A DNA stretch of 64,000 nt from Metaphire vulgaris (Eukaryota; Annelida; Clitellata; Crassiclitellata; Megascolecidae): the NCBI GenBank assembly GCA_018105865.1, contig CM030847.1, positions 11,627,386-11,691,385 on the forward strand, read 5' to 3'. Positions within the stretch are counted from its first letter, which is position 1. The number at the start of each line of letters is the position of its first letter. The notes under the pieces were generated by a model, which saw nothing but the letters and a program-made list of their open reading frames with translations, was not told the DNA's origin and searched no databases. A program made the translations under genes and the position numbers. This document shows positions 1 through 10,694 of the stretch, one piece after another.

Positions 1-1045
1 GTTCTGTCTTCAGCAATCCTTTTTAGTCTTCCGTAGTTCTTTTCCTGTATGTGTTCCTTAACGTCGTCCAGCCAGTCTCTTCTAGGTTTTCCTCTGACCC
101 TGTTTCCCTCATATCTGCCCTCTATAATAGGACTTTTGCTTGTTCTGTGCTTGAACCCCGCATTATGTGTCCAGCATACTGAGTTTTCCTGTTTATAATT
201 TCTGTCAGGAGTTGTCTCTTTTCTCCAATTTTCTTTAGTACCTCTTCATTTGTTATTCTCTCTTGCCAGCTAATTTTCAAGATTTTTCTGAAGCACCACA
301 TTTCAAAGGCCTGTATTTTATTTTTCAACTGCTTTGTTAGAGTCCAGCATTCGCAGGAGAATGTGATAACCGAGTATACATAGCATCTCAGGATTCGTAG
401 TTTTAGTGCTAGGTCTAGGTTTCTTCTTAATAGTTCTTTCTGCTTCCAAAAGGCTTCTTTGGCCATAGCAATTCTGGCGTTTATGTCTCTTGTGCATCGT
501 CCGTTTTCTGTTATGAAACTGCCCAGATATTTGTATTCCTTTACTTGTTCCAACTTAGTGTTATCAATTAGGATGTTGTGTTTCTCATTTTTGTGTTTGC
601 TTACTATCATCGTTTTTGTTTTCTTTCTGTTGATTTCCATCCCGTATTCCTTGCTTTTGTCGTTTAGCTTGTTAATTATGAGTTGGAGGTCTTCCTCTTT
701 TTCTGCAAAGATTACCGTATCATCTGCATATCTGAGTATGTTATAGGCCTAGATTGTTCCATTGATTTTCATTCCAGGAGTTTGTTCTAATGCTTTCTTT
801 ATTAATAGCTCTGTATATAGGTTAAATAGTAAAGGGGATAGTATGCATCATTGTCTGACTCCTTTTTTATTTGCATCTTCTCGGATTCCTCCTCTTTTAT
901 TCTTATGGTGGCGTATTCATTCCAGTATAAGTTACAGATTAAATTTTGCTCCAGTTTTGGTATTCCTGCCCACTTTAGTGTCTCCAATAGCTTTTGATGA
1001 TTTATTCTGTCGAATGCTTTTTTATAATCAATGATATAATATTGT
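1..1045 (-). mobile_element. 5'-truncated RTE-like LINE, reverse transcriptase remnant
   Basis: Read on the minus strand, this is the second half of a non-LTR reverse transcriptase. It opens with an A-box-like DYKKAFDRINHQKLL (about 1030-985), then the block K-G-V-R-Q-stop-C-I-L-S-P, then the catalytic box LRYADDTVIFAE (about 735-700), and then the C-terminal region with CWTLTKQL and FEMWCFRKILKISW (122-640). A glycine codon has become TGA just after GVRQ, another stop lies just before the YADD box, and a frameshift near 120-130 moves the last part (GRYEGNRVRGKPRRDWLDDV) into another frame. The copy is therefore dead. The 5' part of the element (endonuclease) is absent beyond about 1045, and the 3' end runs off the window. 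RTE clade is my best assignment from the C-terminal style. Confidence 0.85.
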
Positions 1046-1636
1046 TAATTTAGGCTTTACACCGGTTTGCCAGTATGACAGTAGGCCCTGTCAACTGTTA
1101 CTAAAACAATATCATAGCCAATTTACAGCGCTTGTAGGCCCCTACTAGTCTAGTATACGGGCAAAGCCATTTCATAATGGTTTGCCTGCATTGGCGCAAT
1201 TGCAAAAGTCTCAAAGAATTGCTGCCACTAGACTAGAGTCTAGTCAATTCATTTGTGTTCGGAGCCTTAATAATGACGGCTGATGACGTTTGAAATTAAG
1301 CGGCTAAGGATTTTTTTGCTACAACTACAATTGTTGTACGGTACACCGTACATGCCATTCTATAGGATAGTATAGGCTACTATTACAAGATAATAAAATC
1401 ATTAGAGCTTAGAGCTATCGCATCATGACGATCCATGGTCAAGCAGTAGTGGCGGATTGGTTCTGAAAATATTAGTTAATTCCAGGAGACAGAGGCCCGA
1501 GCTGGGCTACCAACATCGGTGACATATTTGATGTTTTTACATTACTTTCGCACATAGTATTAAGGTCTATAATGTTTACTTCATAAAGACACATTGGAAT
1601 AAGTTAACAAATCGGCCAATCAGCCACTGGTCAGAA
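1046..1636. other. Intergenic, nothing recognised
   Basis: No coding exon, RNA gene or clear repeat boundary was seen here. Confidence 0.4.
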
Positions 1637-1959
1637 AAGTGGCGTAGCCAGGATTTTCCGAAGGGAGGGGTCACGAAAGACCATTCACCAACTTCAGAAA
1701 ATCCTGACAAGCAAAAACATCGTCACTTAAATATTTCGCTTGGTTAAGTTACAGTGTAGTTATATTAGTTATTATATAGTTATATGAGCGTGGACAGTCT
1801 ATACATCTATATTGATATTTTTTGTTTGCTTCTTTGTTTCTTTTTTGCTACCTTAAATCAGATTTTGGCCCCCTCTTCCCACAGAATATTAATAAAAAAA
1901 TTGTTGGTCGGTCAACCAAAGGTGGTTGACCCCAAGTCCCCTCTTTGGCTATGCCACTG
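1637..1959. mobile_element. hAT-type MITE (GTGGCGTAGCCA ends)
   Basis: The ends are inverted: AGTGGCGTAGCCAGG on the left and TTGGCTATGCCACTG on the right. Flanking 8-mers GGTCAGAA and GGTCAGCA match 7 of 8, as expected for a hAT target duplication. The element holds one copy of the GACAAGCAAAAA motif (about 1704). Confidence 0.75.
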
Positions 1960-2120
1960 GGTCAGCATATTAAACGCTGCCAGTACCGGAAATATTAGAA
2001 ATATAGAAGGCCGCTAAGTTGCCACTTTTATGAGTAGGCCCGTTTCAATTGAAACATATACAACGTTGTTAATCAGGCCCTGGGTGGAGTGATCACTGCG
2101 GGAACCTAGTGACCAGTGTG

Positions 2121-2474
2121 CAGTGGCGGATTTACCACGGTACAAATGGTACATTTGTAGGTTTACCAAAATAAAAATATAGTGGCCCACTTCTTCTATT
2201 AACAATATTTTATGATGATTTTTATTATTTATTTGTTTAAATGAAATTGTTTAGTGCAACCATTTGTTGAGCAAACTGTCCTGAAAAAAGAAAAAAAAGG
2301 TTATCGCCACTGTAACTCATACACCTTATCTGTAACTCTTCAGCTCTTCTGGAAGTTTCCCGAGAAAACTTGACAAGCAAAAAAGAAGGCCATCTCTCCA
2401 CTTTTCACACTTCATCTGTAACTTATTTTTTAGAAGAAAGTGCACCGAGGCCTAAAAAAGTAAATCCGCCACTG
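2121..2474. mobile_element. hAT-type MITE (CAGTGGCGGATTTAC ends)
   Basis: Inverted ends CAGTGGCGGATTTACC and GTAAATCCGCCACTG are flanked by an exact 8-bp duplication, CCAGTGTG. The interior carries TTGACAAGCAAAAAAG at about 2370. There is no coding capacity. Confidence 0.88.
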
Positions 2475-2482
2475 CCAGTGTG

Positions 2483-3185
2483 AGATGCATTGAAGGGAGG
2501 GCATCAATGGAGATGAGGCTGCTGCTGCTGCGCCGCCGTTGATAACCGCTGAAGTGCGTTGAATAGAGTCACAAATCAAGATGAGATTCTCTGGTCCCAG
2601 AGCCCCCTCTCCCTCCCCCTCCAGCGAGGCATCGAATTTGTTCAGGAAATTGCCAGGTATTTTAGCCGAGGCTGCTTATAAAGAGATTGTCGTGTGGTTG
2701 GCTCTAGAAGATCCAATGACTCAACGGCTTTCATATTAATCCCGTTAAGCGCCATCTTGCGTCAATTTCTCTTCTTCGCCATTAAACGCGTATTTGCCTT
2801 TTAGCGCAAAACTTCTGCGTTAGTTAGAAAGCATCATACTATTACGGCGAAGCCGAAGCCGTATTACAACTAAATTCTCCCCCTCTGCCCAGAATGGTTC
2901 TGCTCCGGTGTTGTCTCACGGGTCGACTAGCCACAGTAGCTGCAGTGTATAGAGCAATGCTTTCGTCTCTTGTTTGGCTTCCAACTACTGATCCATCGCC
3001 AGAGGCGTAGCCGGAGTTTCAGAATGGGGGGTGGGGTGGGGTAACACTGTCCTAATACAGTAATTGTCCTACTACTGAGGTACCGTTTTTATTGGGTCAT
3101 CATGTATGTCAGCACTGGTTAATTCCGTTAGGCCTATAGAGAAAATTTGGATTTGGTGGTCACAATGCAAGACTTTTTGCGGCCG
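2483..3185. other. Intergenic; one orphan MITE end
   Basis: No gene was recognised. A lone left end, CAGAGGCGTAGCCGGAG, sits at about 3002 and is followed by a G-rich run; no partner end was found. Confidence 0.4.
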
Positions 3186-3829
3186 CAGGGGCTTCTATCC
3201 CTATTTAAGGCGGGCTCAGTGTGCGCCCGGAAAAAAATGGGGGGGGGAAATATTTTGCTTTCAAAACCGTTATATAAACTATTAATAAGCTAAATGATGC
3301 TACTTATCTTAACTGAACTGACACTGATATTGAATCAAAATAACACTGATCGTGACGTAATCAGTGGCGTCATTATGGGGGAGGGGGCCGTGGCCCCCAA
3401 AGGAAATGAACAAATTAATTTATAATGTATTAATGCGCAAAAAATTGCAAAAAATTGCAAAAAAATATTAAAAAATTGCTAATTTGCCAACATTGGCCCT
3501 AAAATTTGCCAAAATTTGCCAAAATTGCCCAACATTTTCCAAATTTTTGCAGCAAATTTGCAAAAATGCCTAAGATTTGCCAAAATTTGCCAAAAATTAG
3601 CTAAAAAATTATCTTACCCTCAAGAAAAGTGTGAAATGACGCTACTGGTCGTAATCAATGGTACATGATAGCTATGCCTAATACAAAGGATAAAAAGCTG
3701 AAAATAATACAAAGGTCTACAAGAGAGCAAATTAGCAGGGGGAATTTGTAATTTGGGGGAGAGGGAATTTGTATTTTTTTTGGGGGGGGGGGATTGAGCC
3801 CTGCTTCAAGGGGGGGATAGAAGCCGCTG
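3186..3829. mobile_element. GCTTCTATCCC-ended MITE carrying a nested MITE
   Basis: The outer ends are inverted: CAGGGGCTTCTATCCC and GGGATAGAAGCCGCTG. A related copy lies at 14402-14740. This copy is interrupted by a second element at 3362-3647. Internal G-runs and a repeated GGGGGAATTTGTAATTTG-like phrase are shared with the 14-kb copy. No target duplication was recognised for the outer element. Confidence 0.7.
3362..3647. mobile_element. Nested hAT-type MITE (CAGTGGCGTCAT ends)
   Basis: The ends are CAGTGGCGTCATTA and a diverged inverted TGACGCTACTG. Flanks GACGTAAT and GTCGTAAT match 7 of 8. The homologous element at 14.5 kb has the uninterrupted site, GTGAAGTAATCAATGATAGC, which confirms both the boundaries and the 8-bp duplication. 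The interior is rich in AAATTTGCCAAAATTTGCC repeats. Confidence 0.9.
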
Positions 3830-4058
3830 CGAACCAGTGCATAAACAATGTCACTGCCACGTAGCTACAGTATTATGATTTTCAATTTCAAACGCTGGGC
3901 GCTTCGAACGCAGTGAACGCTTCGATGAAAGAAACTTCCCAATTGGATTCTTGTTTTGATTTGGTTTTCTACGTAAAATTATTGTAATTTTTTATCGCTT
4001 CAATTTCAAATGAGATTTAATTTCTTATCTTTCACTTCGATGTAATTTGTCTTCTCTA

Positions 4059-4758
4059 GGGGCAGTCCATAAAGTACTTCACGCTATTGTTGAGTTGTTG
4101 TCCCTCCCCTTTCACAACCTGTCACAAATTTCGGACCCTCCCCTAAGCGTCGGCCATAAATTACGCCACGCAGGATTTCTACACAATAGAGTCGAGTTTG
4201 TCGATCAATTTTCAGCAACGAAACATAGATATGCAACTTCTGACAACGATGACGAATGTAGACCTAATTGAGATCTAAAATTCCATATACCTCGAAAGGC
4301 TATAGCATAGTATACATGTGATTACTATACACCATTGACATCTGCTGTTAGAATACATCCACCAGAAGAAAAAGTAAAGTATCAACGTATATTTCAGGTT
4401 TTATCAGAAGCGGTGCTAGGAGGGGGCAGGGGGCATATGCCCCAAGGCGCCAGATCAGGGTACGCCAAAATGGAGTTCTAACAATTCTGCAATGAGTTTC
4501 TAAATAAACTTTTTCCGCAGACACGCCAACAGTCCCGTATAAGCACAAAAAATGTCATCACCCGAATTTAGGGGCGCAAATTTAAAACCTTGCCCCCCCC
4601 CCCCCGGGCGCCGAATACTCTGGCTACGGCTCTGGGTTTCATATTTACGGAAAGTGTGACGTCACAGCGCTCTTTAGCCTATCCATAACTCGGTCACAAA
4701 CTGTCACACTTTCTTAGACCCCTCATCTCCGAGCGTTATGCATTTTATGGACGGCGCC
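4059..4758. mobile_element. PIF/Harbinger-like MITE (GTCCATAAA ends) with nested insertion
   Basis: The left end GGGGCAGTCCATAAAGTAC and the right end TGCATTTTATGGACGGCGCC are inverted. They resemble the ends of the element at 59448-59899 and the half copy at 57934. Flanking trinucleotides are CTA and TTA, compatible with the 3-bp TWA duplication of Harbinger elements but not exact. A hAT-type MITE is inserted at 4405-4634. Confidence 0.6.
4405..4634. mobile_element. hAT-type MITE nested in the 4.06-kb element
   Basis: The ends are CAGAAGCGGTGCTAGG and, inverted, TCTGGCTACGGCTCTG. Flanks GGTTTTAT and GGTTTCAT match 7 of 8. The body is G/C-rich near the ends, with the phrase GGCATATGCCCC that recurs in the 5682 element. 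Confidence 0.7.
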
Positions 4759-4864
4759 TTATGTCCTTCCTGTTTGGTCCTTGATGTCTAGAACGCAGTA
4801 ACGCAGTAACGCAGACCATTTTAACCTCCACTCAGTGCTGGTCGATTGCTTGCGAATGTAAGAT

Positions 4865-4902
<38 letters not shown>

Positions 4903-5681
4903 ACAGTGCAGACTCATTCGCTAGGTGGCGCCACAACTATTTCGCTCATCCCATGCATGCACTGGCGAACAAGGCTTGTCTTAAGACTTAAACACGTCAT
5001 ATTTCGAGAGTTTGCTGCTTCTAAATGTCGAGTCAGAGGAAAAGATGTCGAATTTCCTCGCACAAAATGGCCGCTATCGCAAATTAACTAGCAGATAATA
5101 ACCGAATCAGAAACTCTCTGACCAATAACTAAGTTCCAAGCGAAACAGGGATCATTCATTGGTATAACAGAAGTTCTCCCTAAGCCAAACAGGAGATCAA
5201 AACCAGACATACAGTAGCAGAATGGATCCAAATCAACGAATGTACTTGGTACATTGGCAGAAAACTTGTTTTAGTTTTTGACCACCAGGGAATTTGGAAT
5301 GAATGCTTAAATCCAACACAAATTTTTAAATGGTTAGGGCCTACTATACAGTTATAATCCCTAAGAAAACGCTGCATGTCTAAATTCGTCATATTTCTCA
5401 CGGGGGTGATCAACTCAAACAGCTCGCAAAATCACACCGTTTAAAGCTATTTTATTATAATATGTCAAAAATGTCATCAAATTTTGCGGATCTCTTTTAA
5501 AATGTTGCACCTAAAGTAGGTCTAGGTCTACTGTAGGGCTGTAGGCCTATGCTAATCTTTCTACAAAAAAGATTGCACGCAACAATGCTAATTTCTTCAG
5601 GGCGTCTTTTTGAACTGACGAAGTCAACTTTTCTCACTTGTTGGACCAAATAATCTTATCTGTCTTATCGTATTGGCTGAC
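4759..5681. other. Intergenic with an (AC)n tract
   Basis: It holds an (AC)n microsatellite at about 4866-4906. The rest shows no gene or repeat end that I can recognise. Confidence 0.4.
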
Positions 5682-5896
5682 CAGAGACGAAGCGAGGGTA
5701 TCCGGCGCCCGGGGGCCAAGTGTACCGTTGGCGCCCCCAACAGTGCTGACGAGCAAAAAAACAGGTCGTCGCACATGTTTCTTCTTCTTTATTATGCATT
5801 TCACTTACCCATGCATAACCCATATGCCCAATTTTGGCGCCCCACCCACCGGGGCGTCCGGGGGCATATGCCCCTCTGCCCCTCGCTACGCCTCTG
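5682..5896. mobile_element. hAT-type MITE (CAGAGACGAAGCGAGG ends)
   Basis: Inverted ends CAGAGACGAAGCGAGG and CCTCGCTACGCCTCTG are flanked by TGGCTGAC and TGGCTGAT (7 of 8). A diverged GACGAGCAAAAAAACAGGTC motif lies at about 5748. GC-rich subterminal parts enclose an AT-rich middle. Confidence 0.78.
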
Positions 5897-6387
5897 TGGC
5901 TGATCAAACACATAACAACGAGTCTAAATGCTAAATTGCACGCTGCTTGTTAGAACGGGTCAAATTTGTGTAAGGCGACCTTTTTTGGATTCCAGACACC
6001 CTGACAGTAACTTTTTCCCCACCGCACCTCTGGGCTCTGGCAGTAGATTAAGCTAAACTGTAGGTGAAGAAACCGATTTTTTCAAGAAACACATATTAGC
6101 TGCATTTTTAAGGCTGTGAAAAATTATAATACAATATGCACACATACAAAATATAGGCTGAGTAATTTAGTGCGAAGGAAAGCAGTTAGCATTCCAGGAT
6201 TTAAAATTGCAGTGAAATGTAGGCCTATGTTGACGAATGAAAATGTGGACAAGTTTAAGAATATTCCGCTGTTTTTCAAATATTTTTAAGAGTTTCCTAA
6301 TTTTTCGCAGCTGCCTTGAAAATTCTAGCGGAATACTAGGCTAGTAAGGCTCCACGCATTTGCCGGACACCGAAATAGACTATAAAC

Positions 6388-6545
6388 GAGTTGAATAATC
6401 ATGATTGGAGAAGATTAGTTGAATATTCATGATGGGAGGCGAACAGTTGAATACTCACGATGGAGGTAATGGTTGAACTTGAACATTCACGATGGGGGAA
6501 ATAGCTGAATATTCATGATGGGAGGAGACAGCTGAATATTCGTGA
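6388..6545. repeat. Tandem repeat, unit about 30 bp (GAATATTCATGATGGGAGG)
   Basis: About five imperfect units of the form TTGAATATTCATGATGGGAG follow one another. Divergence among units suggests an old array. No coding function is apparent. Confidence 0.7.
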
Positions 6546-6627
6546 AAGCTTCGAAATGTTTCATTTTGTAGCGCGATCATAATATCGTCATAAAAATACC
6601 TGCAAATGTTCACGCGATACCTTCAGG

Positions 6628-7027
6628 CATGGGCGCAAAACACGGGGGGACGGCGGGGGACGGTCCCCCCGAATAATTAGTTGGCGGGGGACAGAGTATT
6701 AATTATCCCCCCAATGTTTTGGGCTATATGGTAAAAAATTCTATCCTACCCTATGATGTTGATGCCAGAATTACGCCAAATCTACATTCTCTCATTTCGG
6801 ATGACATTTTTTTGCTTGTCAGGGTATTTGGAGAGGAGAAAATATAAAAATATCAGGATGACCTTCTTTTTGGCTTGTCAAGACGTATTTCATGGGCGAT
6901 TTTAAGTCCCCACCATAATATGCAATATCCCCCCCCAAATGGGGGGATATTTATATATCTGGGGGGTCACCTTTTAAAAAATTATTCTATCCCCCCCCCC
7001 AATGTTGACGCCAGGTTTACGCCCCTG
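6628..7027. mobile_element. hAT-type MITE (CATGGGCG ends)
   Basis: The left end CATGGGCGCAAAAC and the right end GGTTTACGCCCCTG are inverted, with an exact 8-bp duplication CCTTCAGG on both sides. Two inverted copies of the GGTCATC/GACAAGC motif occur at about 6801 and 6858. Runs of C and G flank the middle. Confidence 0.85.
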
Positions 7028-7035
7028 CCTTCAGG

Positions 7036-7686
7036 GAACCGACTCGAAAATCAATTTCACCGTTATTGCGTTGCACCGGAGCATCAGGTTCTATTCCAAT
7101 TTGATCGGAGTCTAGGACATTAGCTGTTTAAATTAGACGGATGATTCCCTCGGTTTTCGATCCGCACGAATCCTGAACTTACAATAGTCTTAGCAGTTTT
7201 TTTTGAACGCTGCTCCTGGATTTCAAGGTGATCTCCCGGATTTAATTACATGCGATCTCCGTGCGTGTTGACGTTTTATTGACAATATATACCCTGGTTA
7301 TTCGATTGGTAGTATTTTGGGTACACAGACGAATATTGGAGACGATCCTGGATATTTTAACAATGTAGCACTTTCCTCCAATAATTAATTAAATGCTGGG
7401 AAATTATATATTAGCCGCAATCTAACACAATATCTAAACGAAATACTGCTGAATATTTCATTATGAAAAATTTCGGTTAAAGCTCAATGTTGAGGAATTT
7501 TTTTAAAAAATCCTTATTTTATATTAAACAGATTATCCAGATTTTGAGCATCTCTTCAATTGTTTACGAACACCACTCTTCTTAATTTCTTAGACTGTCA
7601 GCGACAATGGCAAGCATCTTATAAGAGTGCTGCACACTTAGACGAGTGAAATAGCTACTACTGCTGCTGCTGCTGCTACTACTACT
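7036..7686. other. Intergenic, nothing recognised
   Basis: No gene, RNA gene or repeat boundary was seen. The stretch ends in a trinucleotide (CTG/CTA)n tract into which the next MITE is inserted. Confidence 0.4.
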
Positions 7687-7871
7687 CAGTGGCGGCTCCA
7701 CCGGGGGGCCAGAGGGGCCGTGCCCCCTACTGAGTGCCTGGCCCCCCAGTGGCCCCACTGTTGAGACCCTATACTTAATACTATATACCTAATAACAAAT
7801 GGTTGGCCCCCCATGATTAGAAGTTGCCACCCCAACGGCCTCCCCACTTGCCAAATCCTGGAGCCGCCACT
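7687..7871. mobile_element. hAT-type MITE, family A (CAGTGGCGGCTCCA)
   Basis: The ends are CAGTGGCGGCTCCACC and GGAGCCGCCACT. It belongs with the 188-bp copies at 13138-13325 and 54971-55158: the phrases TTAGAAGTTGCCACCCCAAC and CACTTGCCAAATCCTGGAGC are shared. It sits inside a (CTA)n tract, which hides the target duplication. Confidence 0.8.
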
Positions 7872-7889
7872 ACAACAACAACAACAACA

Positions 7890-7890
<1 letters not shown>

Positions 7891-7922
<32 letters not shown>
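7891..7922. repeat. (ACT)n microsatellite
   Basis: About ten ACT units follow an (ACA)n tract at the right edge of the family A MITE. Translated, it gives a poly-Thr run that is not a real protein. Confidence 0.9.
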
Positions 7923-7923
<1 letters not shown>

Positions 7924-8260
7924 TCGCTTCATCCTCCTCCTCCTCCTCCGTAGACAAGAGGAAGTCACCGTTTAACGAGGATTACAACAGCTGCGACGAT
8001 CGCGTCCTCCTTAATTAAGCGCCCAGATCCTCGCGGCCTCGAAGGTCGCTTCGGCTGATTTCCAGTCGCACTCGCTCTCTCGTCTGTCATGTATTTCGCT
8101 GATAGATGCAAAACTTCGGATTAACAACGCAATTGCAAATTAAAAGCTAATGGGAATTTGAATAAAACATCTCATTTCCTAACAACGGGACATGTTATTG
8201 GCACGTGCATGCATAATTCTGTTTTTTCTCTACGGCCGACGTACTATTGACAGCGTTGCG
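7921..8260 (+). pseudogene. Diverged, frameshifted copy of the RFamide-like neuropeptide gene
   Basis: The last part matches the precursor at 11103-11375: a KR-KSP site (about 7954-7968) and a terminal K-R-P-D-P-R-G-L-E-G-R-F-G-stop (8017-8058). These two parts are in different reading frames. The frame with KRKSP meets TAA at 8016-8018, and the frame ending in GRFG has a TAG at 7951-7953. No signal-peptide exon is visible upstream, where a MITE and (ACT)n now sit. From about 8026 to 8260 the DNA follows the 3'UTR of the 11-kb gene closely, including AATAAA at 8161, and continues past the poly(A) site. The pair therefore arose by duplication of genomic DNA. If an unseen splice restored the frame, the product would be PDPRGLEGRF-amide; I think it is dead. 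Confidence 0.65.
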
Positions 8261-8268
8261 GTTATAGA

Positions 8269-8825
8269 GCCGTGTTATGGCCGCATGACAAACACATTTG
8301 CTACAGAAATTGAAACCTCTCGGTGTGGTGCAAACGACGCCTGTTGGCTTTCATTTGATCTTCCTCGATTGATGCCATTTAAATTGTTTTGAATAACATT
8401 GCGCTAAGAGCGTTAGGGTCCGTTCACTCCGTTGAATCGGACGCTGTTTCGTCTGGCACCAGAATTGCCCAGAAACCAACAGGTTGAACCCGAGCTATCA
8501 AGGTCATCAGTCGACGACGTGCAAAGAAACTCGCTCAGCGGACGAATGAATTTCATCTTTTCGATTTGAATACGATTAAAATTCGACGGTATATGAAGAG
8601 CGAGCGCAAAACAAGAAATCAGACGCCAGCTTCCGTCGTCTGCGATAGTCGTCGTCATCGTACAGAGAATTTCGCGGCTTAACTGTGCTCGAGAGAAAGA
8701 GGCTTCAAGTTTCCTCTTTCACTTCCGTCGTTCAGAATTCAAATACGATCTCATTTACCATCATCAGCGTACTTAAAATACCGCACAGGTAATCGCCTGA
8801 TAATAACTATGTAATTGAAGAAGAG
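8269..8825. other. Intergenic, nothing recognised
   Basis: CpG is somewhat more frequent than in neighbouring sequence, but no exon, RNA gene or repeat end could be supported. Confidence 0.35.
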
Positions 8826-8831
8826 ACTAGG

Positions 8832-9015
8832 GTACGATAGGACACGGTAACGGTTACCGCGAGAAATCTGCGGTAACCGCGGTAATTACCGCGGTAGTGG
8901 GGACAATTTGGCCAAAAAGTGCGGCATTACCGCGGTAACGAGTTCTTGTCACACGGTAATGCCACGGGAACAGGAACATTTACTACGGTAATACCGCGGT
9001 AACGGTATCGGTATT
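8832..9015. repeat. Cluster of TTACCGCGGTAA palindromes
   Basis: Within 180 bp there are several perfect or near-perfect palindromes centred on CCGCGG (TAACCGCGGTAA, TTACCGCGGTA, ATTACCGCGGTAAC, ATACCGCGGTAACGGT), plus related TAACGGTTACCG half sites. This could be the remains of a foldback or MITE end; no flanking duplication was identified. Confidence 0.55.
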
Positions 9016-9535
9016 ATCAAGTTGATAATACTAATATTGATGACGTTGTGCAGGCGTTCTTGTTTTTCTGCATGGAGAGTATTTAATAACCCAGTAGGTT
9101 ATTCGTTAAGTAGGTATGGGTGCAATTAAAACACGACGCTGGAGCAGCCGACTGACTTAGCAATGTGCCAGAAGTACTGCCTAGTGCTTCCTTTTCCTGT
9201 GTCCCTTTTAACTTCTATTGTCTTGGGCACATGGCTTGTTATTTTTCATCACTCGAAGTTATAAATGGAAAAATGCGCATCGATAAATTGATTAAAAGTT
9301 AAAGCGAGTGAATATTCTTTCAAACGTATAACTGAGTGAGTGAGGCGTGGTCACACTACGAGAAGGTTGCGCAATGGAGTGCTGATGCTGTTGTTAATCT
9401 TTTTCGTTCGCGGACTTAAAACTTTAATTATATTACCAGTTAACAGTGGAAAACATGACGCCATAATTTTGAGACAAAAACGCAGTAACATATAACAATA
9501 AGTGTTTTTGTTGACGTATGTTGACGGCTTACTGC

Positions 9536-9705
9536 GGGGACAATGAGGGGACAAAAAATCTGGTGCGGGGTTGGGGAGGGGATGGGGACAAATGCTGCGG
9601 GAATGGGGTGGGAACGGGGAAAAGCAATGCGGGGACGGGGTGGGGACGGGAGAAATGTTTGGGTGCGGGGTGGGAATGGAGATAAAAAGTTGTCCCCGTG
9701 TCACT
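9536..9705. repeat. G-rich degenerate array (GGGGACGGGG type)
   Basis: Degenerate units such as GCGGGGTTGGGGAGGGGATG and GCGGGGACGGGGTGGGGACG follow one another on the plus strand. A C-rich stretch of similar composition lies inside an ARID4 intron at about 28250-28340. Open frames here are compositional only. Confidence 0.55.
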
Positions 9706-9876
9706 CTCAAGATGAGACATCATACTGCTGAGTTTATGAAAGACACCCGAAGCAGGAAAATATCAATATATGCACAACTATATTAACTTTCTCTAATGTC
9801 TTTTGTATGCATACAAAGGACTGTAGAAATATCGTCAAATATCACAACAGCGCATGGAACGCGTATTGTGTTGAAC

Positions 9877-10274
9877 CAGTGGCGGTTCCAAGAACTCTTG
9901 CTGGGGGAGTAATGAAATTCTAGGTAGCTGAAGGGAGGATGCAATGAATTTCTAGTAAGATCCCGCCAATTGTCAAAGGAATTATATGCAAACAGTTTAG
10001 AAGAAATCTGCAATTTGATTTTTAAATATAAATGTTCAGAATTGACAATGTATAGAAGCCATTTTAGTCTGGTTGTACAAAGTGCAAAATCGAGTTTTCT
10101 ATTGCTCGAAGCGAATTTCTCGATGACATTATCTATAGGGATATGTCCTTGTCTTTGTGGATATGTATAAATGCTACTCCGTTTAGACGCTAATCTTCCA
10201 TTGAGGACGCATTTTGGTGGGCCGGTGGGTGGGGGGATGCACCCCCAGTCATCCCCAACTTGGAACCGCCCCTG
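9877..10274. mobile_element. hAT-type MITE (CAGTGGCGGTTCCA ends)
   Basis: The ends are CAGTGGCGGTTCCAAG and, inverted, CTTGGAACCGCCCCTG. Flanks TGTTGAAC and CGTTGAAC match 7 of 8. It resembles 55978-56279 in its ends and in the GGGGGATGCA(C/T)CCCCA phrase near the right end. Confidence 0.82.
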
Positions 10275-10690
10275 CGTTGAACTATCTGTAGGATATAGGG
10301 TATAATAGTTTTAATATTTTAATAATTCTTAATAATTCGAAAGGATTAATCAGTGCATTTCAAGAGCATCCTCGAATCATCTAAGTCATAAGACATAGCA
10401 AAAGTCAATGTTGCTGCTCGACATCGCAGACACACACACACATACAAAGATGCATACACTTACACATACAGTCATACAGACAGTCACGAGAAACCATCAC
10501 TTAAGATGCTGCTATTTGTATAAACCAGTTTCAAGTATTTTAAAGGAATCGTCAAGATATGAACTTTATAACTGTTGTGAACTCTAAAGATACGAACTTT
10601 AAGATAGTCATGTGAAATGTATATAGAGACTGTTTAGGAGCGACTTAGATATTGAACTGTATGTCATATGAACTTTTAACTTGTGTGGAA
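10275..10690. other. Intergenic upstream of the neuropeptide gene
   Basis: AT-rich sequence with a short (AC)n-like stretch near 10430. No repeat or exon was recognised. Confidence 0.4.
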
Positions 10691-10694
10691 AAAC

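Noticed and set aside
7824..8018. 65-codon plus-strand frame with poly-Thr and poly-Ser
   Set aside because: Its start lies in a MITE and its Thr run in (ACT)n. Only the last part (VDKRKSP) relates to the neuropeptide copy.
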